Positions 62,066 to 64,000 of a stretch of DNA of 64,000 nucleotides are shown piece after piece. Position 1 is the first letter of the stretch, and each line of letters opens with the position of its first letter. The position numbers and the translations under genes are program-made. The notes beneath the pieces were generated by a model. It saw only the letters and a list, made by a program, of their open reading frames with translations, was not told the origin of the DNA and did not search any database. This stretch comes from Halalkalicoccus sp. CGA53 (GTDB taxonomy: Archaea > Halobacteriota > Halobacteria > Halobacteriales > Halalkalicoccaceae): NCBI RefSeq assembly GCF_036429475.1, contig NZ_CP144125.1, positions 310,001-374,000 on the forward strand, read 5' to 3'.

Positions 62066-63352
62066 ATGACCGACACGGACCCGCTGTTCTCGCTCAGACG
62101 TCGGCTGCATCGCTACCCCGAGCCCGCCTGGTGCGAGGTCCACACGACCGGGCTTCTGGTCGAGGAACTCTCCCGGACCGGGGTCGACGAGATAGCGGTC
62201 GGCCGGGAGACGATGGACCCCGATCACCGGATGGCGGTCCCAGGGAGCGAAGTCCTGGAGGAGTGGCACGACCGGGCCCGCGAGCGTGGTACCCGAGAGG
62301 ACGTCCTGGCGGCGACCGAGGGCGGCTACACGGGGGTCGTCGGGGTGCTCGACCGGGGACCAGGACCGACGATCGGCCTGCGGGTGGACATCGACGGGCT
62401 CTACGTCGCCGAGTCCGAGGAGGAGAGCCACCGTCCTGCGTCCGAGGGGTTTCGTTCCGAGAACGAGGGCGTGATGCACGCCTGCGGCCACGACGCGCAC
62501 ATGGCGATCGGGCTGGGAGTGATAGAACGCGTGGCAGAGAGTGCGTTCGAGGGCCGTCTGGTCGTCTTCTTCCAGCCCGCGGAGGAGGTCGCCGGCGGGG
62601 GCAAACCGATGGCGTTCGGGCCGTACGCGGAGGATCTGGAGTACTTCTTCGCCGTCCACGTCGGGCTGGACCACCCCACGGGCGAGGTCGTCGCGGGTAT
62701 CGTCGAACCGCTCGCGATGTGTCACCTCCGGACCGTGTTTTGGGGGACGTCGGCCCACGCGGGACAGGCTCCGCAGGAGGGGAGAGACGCCATCGCGGCG
62801 ACCGCGACGGCGGTCTCGAACGTCAACGGGATCCCCAGACACTCCGGGGGTGCGACACGCCTGAACGTCGGGCGGATCGACGCCGGGAGCGCGAGCAACG
62901 TCGTCGCGGATCGTGCGAAGATGATCGGGGAGGTACGCGGCGAGACGACCGACCTGATGGAGTACATGAAGGGGGAGTACGACCGGATCGTCGCAGCTGC
63001 CGCCGAGATGCACGGCTGTTCGGTCTCACAGGCCGTCGAGGGCGAGTGTCCCCGATCCGACAGCGACCCCGCACTCGCGGAGATCGTCGCCGGAGTCGCT
63101 GCCGAGCACGAGGCGGTCGACTCGGTGGTCGACTCGGCGCCGTTCGGCGCGAGCGAGGACGCGACGTTCTTCATGGACGAGGTACAGAAACGGGGGGGCC
63201 TCGCGACCTACGCGATCGTCGGCACCGACCACCCGGCGGGCCATCACTCGCCAGGCTTCGACGTGGACGAACGGTCGATCCCGATCGGTGTGGACGTGCT
63301 GGCGGAGGCGATCGAACGGACGGCAGAAACGCGGCCGACTCTCGACGCCTAG
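62066..63352 (+). CDS. M20 amidohydrolase, probable N-acetyl-diaminobutyrate deacetylase (DoeB2-like)
   Basis: A 428-residue M20-fold amidohydrolase. Metal-site motifs are VMHACGHDAHMAIGLG, FFQPAEEVAGGGKP, and TDHPAGHHSPGFD near the end; the dimerisation domain lies about 220-340. M20 enzymes remove acyl groups from amino acids. Position between doeA and a BCCT transporter suggests it deacetylates the DoeA product, replacing the AspA-fold DoeB. It is divergent from the 2-hydroxyacid dehydrogenase and overlaps the BCCT end by 4 bp. Confidence 0.8.
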   Translation: MTDTDPLFSLRRRLHRYPEPAWCEVHTTGLLVEELSRTGVDEIAVGRETMDPDHRMAVPGSEVLEEWHDRARERGTREDVLAATEGGYTGVVGVLDRGPGPTIGLRVDIDGLYVAESEEESHRPASEGFRSENEGVMHACGHDAHMAIGLGVIERVAESAFEGRLVVFFQPAEEVAGGGKPMAFGPYAEDLEYFFAVHVGLDHPTGEVVAGIVEPLAMCHLRTVFWGTSAHAGQAPQEGRDAIAATATAVSNVNGIPRHSGGATRLNVGRIDAGSASNVVADRAKMIGEVRGETTDLMEYMKGEYDRIVAAAAEMHGCSVSQAVEGECPRSDSDPALAEIVAGVAAEHEAVDSVVDSAPFGASEDATFFMDEVQKRGGLATYAIVGTDHPAGHHSPGFDVDERSIPIGVDVLAEAIERTAETRPTLDA

Positions 63353-64000
63353 TCGTCGTCGCCCGGGAGCGTGTCGGTCGGCGCGCGCTCCCTGCTCTTT
63401 CCGATGAGTACCGTCTCGTCCTGCAGGAGGACCCGTCCGTAGCTCGACCCGAACTCCTTGATCAGCCCGAGCATCGCGAGGAAACAGACGAACGCGAACG
63501 GTCCGCCGGTGATGATCGCCGCCGACTGGAGCGCGTCGACCCCGCCGAGGATCATGAGAATCGCGGCGGTCATCCCGAGCACTACGCCCCAGAAGATCCG
63601 GTTCAAGTTCGAGGGTTTCGCCTTCCCGCCGGTGGTCATCATCGAGACGGCGAGCGTCGAGGAGTCCGCGGAAGTGATGAAGAACGTGGTGACGAGGATC
63701 ATGAACGCGACCATGAAGACCGTCCCGAGCGGGAACGCCTCAAACATGATGAAGCCGGTCGCCTCCGCGCCGACGTCGCCGGCCATCACGGCCGTGAAGT
63801 CGGCGACGTCGTTGTGCTGGGCCCAGACCGCGGTGCCGCCGAGCGAGACGAACCACGGGATCGTCGCCGCCGAGGTCGCGACGATGCCCGTGAACGCGAC
63901 CTCGCGCACCGTCCGTCCGCGGGAGATCCGAGCGATGAACAGCCCCGCGAACGGCGACCACGAGAGCGCCCACGCCCAGTAGAACACGGTCCAGGCGTTC
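63349..64000 (-). CDS. BCCT-family compatible-solute transporter (5' part beyond the window)
   Basis: The C-terminal 216 residues or so of a BCCT carrier. The family signature is present: WTVFYWAWALSWSPFAGLF and IARISRGRTVREV, then FITSADSSTLAVSMMTTGG. Five helices are visible. BCCT proteins take up betaine, carnitine, choline or ectoine with Na+ or H+. It converges with the M20 gene, with stop codons overlapping by 4 bp. The neighbours make ectoine a good guess. The frame is open to the right edge, so the N-terminal part lies outside. Confidence 0.9.
   Translation of the reverse strand, partial: NAWTVFYWAWALSWSPFAGLFIARISRGRTVREVAFTGIVATSAATIPWFVSLGGTAVWAQHNDVADFTAVMAGDVGAEATGFIMFEAFPLGTVFMVAFMILVTTFFITSADSSTLAVSMMTTGGKAKPSNLNRIFWGVVLGMTAAILMILGGVDALQSAAIITGGPFAFVCFLAMLGLIKEFGSSYGRVLLQDETVLIGKSRERAPTDTLPGDDD

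Overview
The window is a piece of a haloarchaeal (class Halobacteria) chromosome. The evidence is a very high GC content with strongly acidic proteins, many GTG starts, short or absent 5' leaders with TATA-like boxes about 26-28 nt upstream of starts, and archaeal or halobacterial marker genes: archaeosine synthesis (tgtA, arcS, RaSEA), a CetZ tubulin, coenzyme F420 genes (cofG, cofH, cofC), a Cdc48-type AAA ATPase, radB, purS/purQ and a Tat-exported protein. I cannot name the genus. No CRISPR array, rRNA operon, insertion sequence or prophage is visible. 

Layout. 0-2.6 kb: small enzymes and hypotheticals (cupin, CHY zinc finger, Nudix, small membrane protein). 2.8-6.1 kb: coupled tgtA-arcS pair. 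6.1-7.5 kb: peroxiredoxin and two unknowns. 7.6-11.8 kb: two fructan-active enzymes, GH32 and GH68, either side of a DUF2270 membrane protein. 11.9-12.8 kb: a coupled three-gene set starting with a MoaD/SAMP-like protein. 12.8-18.0 kb: class III aminotransferase, XPB-like helicase, tungsten-type aldehyde:ferredoxin oxidoreductase. 18.6 kb: RaSEA, the radical SAM partner of ArcS. 20-22 kb: purC-purS-purQ. 22.1-29.5 kb: sirtuin, cofH, a Tat-exported protein, cofG, an MFS transporter and cofC. 29.6-36.6 kb: cetZ, an NDUFA9-like reductase, tmk, and a cation-transport block (CPA1 antiporter with TrkA domains, trkA, two RAM-only Lrp proteins). 37-39 kb: a fructosamine-kinase-like gene, a vapBC pair and tRNA-Leu(UAA). 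39-46.8 kb: usp, cdc48, larC, a RuvC-like protein divergent from radB, a CBS-HPF fusion and a one-domain lycopene-cyclase-like protein. 46.8-50.6 kb: a zinc-ribbon membrane protein, an STT3-like protein, a secreted proline-rich repeat protein and tRNA-Val(GAC). 50.7-54.6 kb: trpDFEG with every junction overlapping. 55.2-58.3 kb: class II ribonucleotide reductase. 58.4-64 kb: a probable ectoine-degradation and uptake island (class III transaminase, DoeA-type hydrolase, 2-hydroxyacid dehydrogenase, DoeB2-type M20 deacetylase, BCCT transporter running off the right edge). 

How the parts work together. TgtA inserts preQ0 into tRNA, and ArcS with RaSEA would turn it into archaeosine, so the last steps are all in the window but split over two loci. 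CofG and CofH make the deazaflavin Fo, and CofC activates the side-chain precursor of F420. The terminal island would import ectoine (BCCT), open the ring (DoeA), deacetylate the product (M20) and transaminate diaminobutyrate. 

The most interesting non-genic signals are: partial copies of tRNA 3' ends just downstream of both tRNA genes; two palindromic elements with matching arms, each placed directly after the stop codons of a convergent gene pair; and short upstream ORFs that overlap by GTGA the GTG starts of the STT3-like and ribonucleotide reductase genes.
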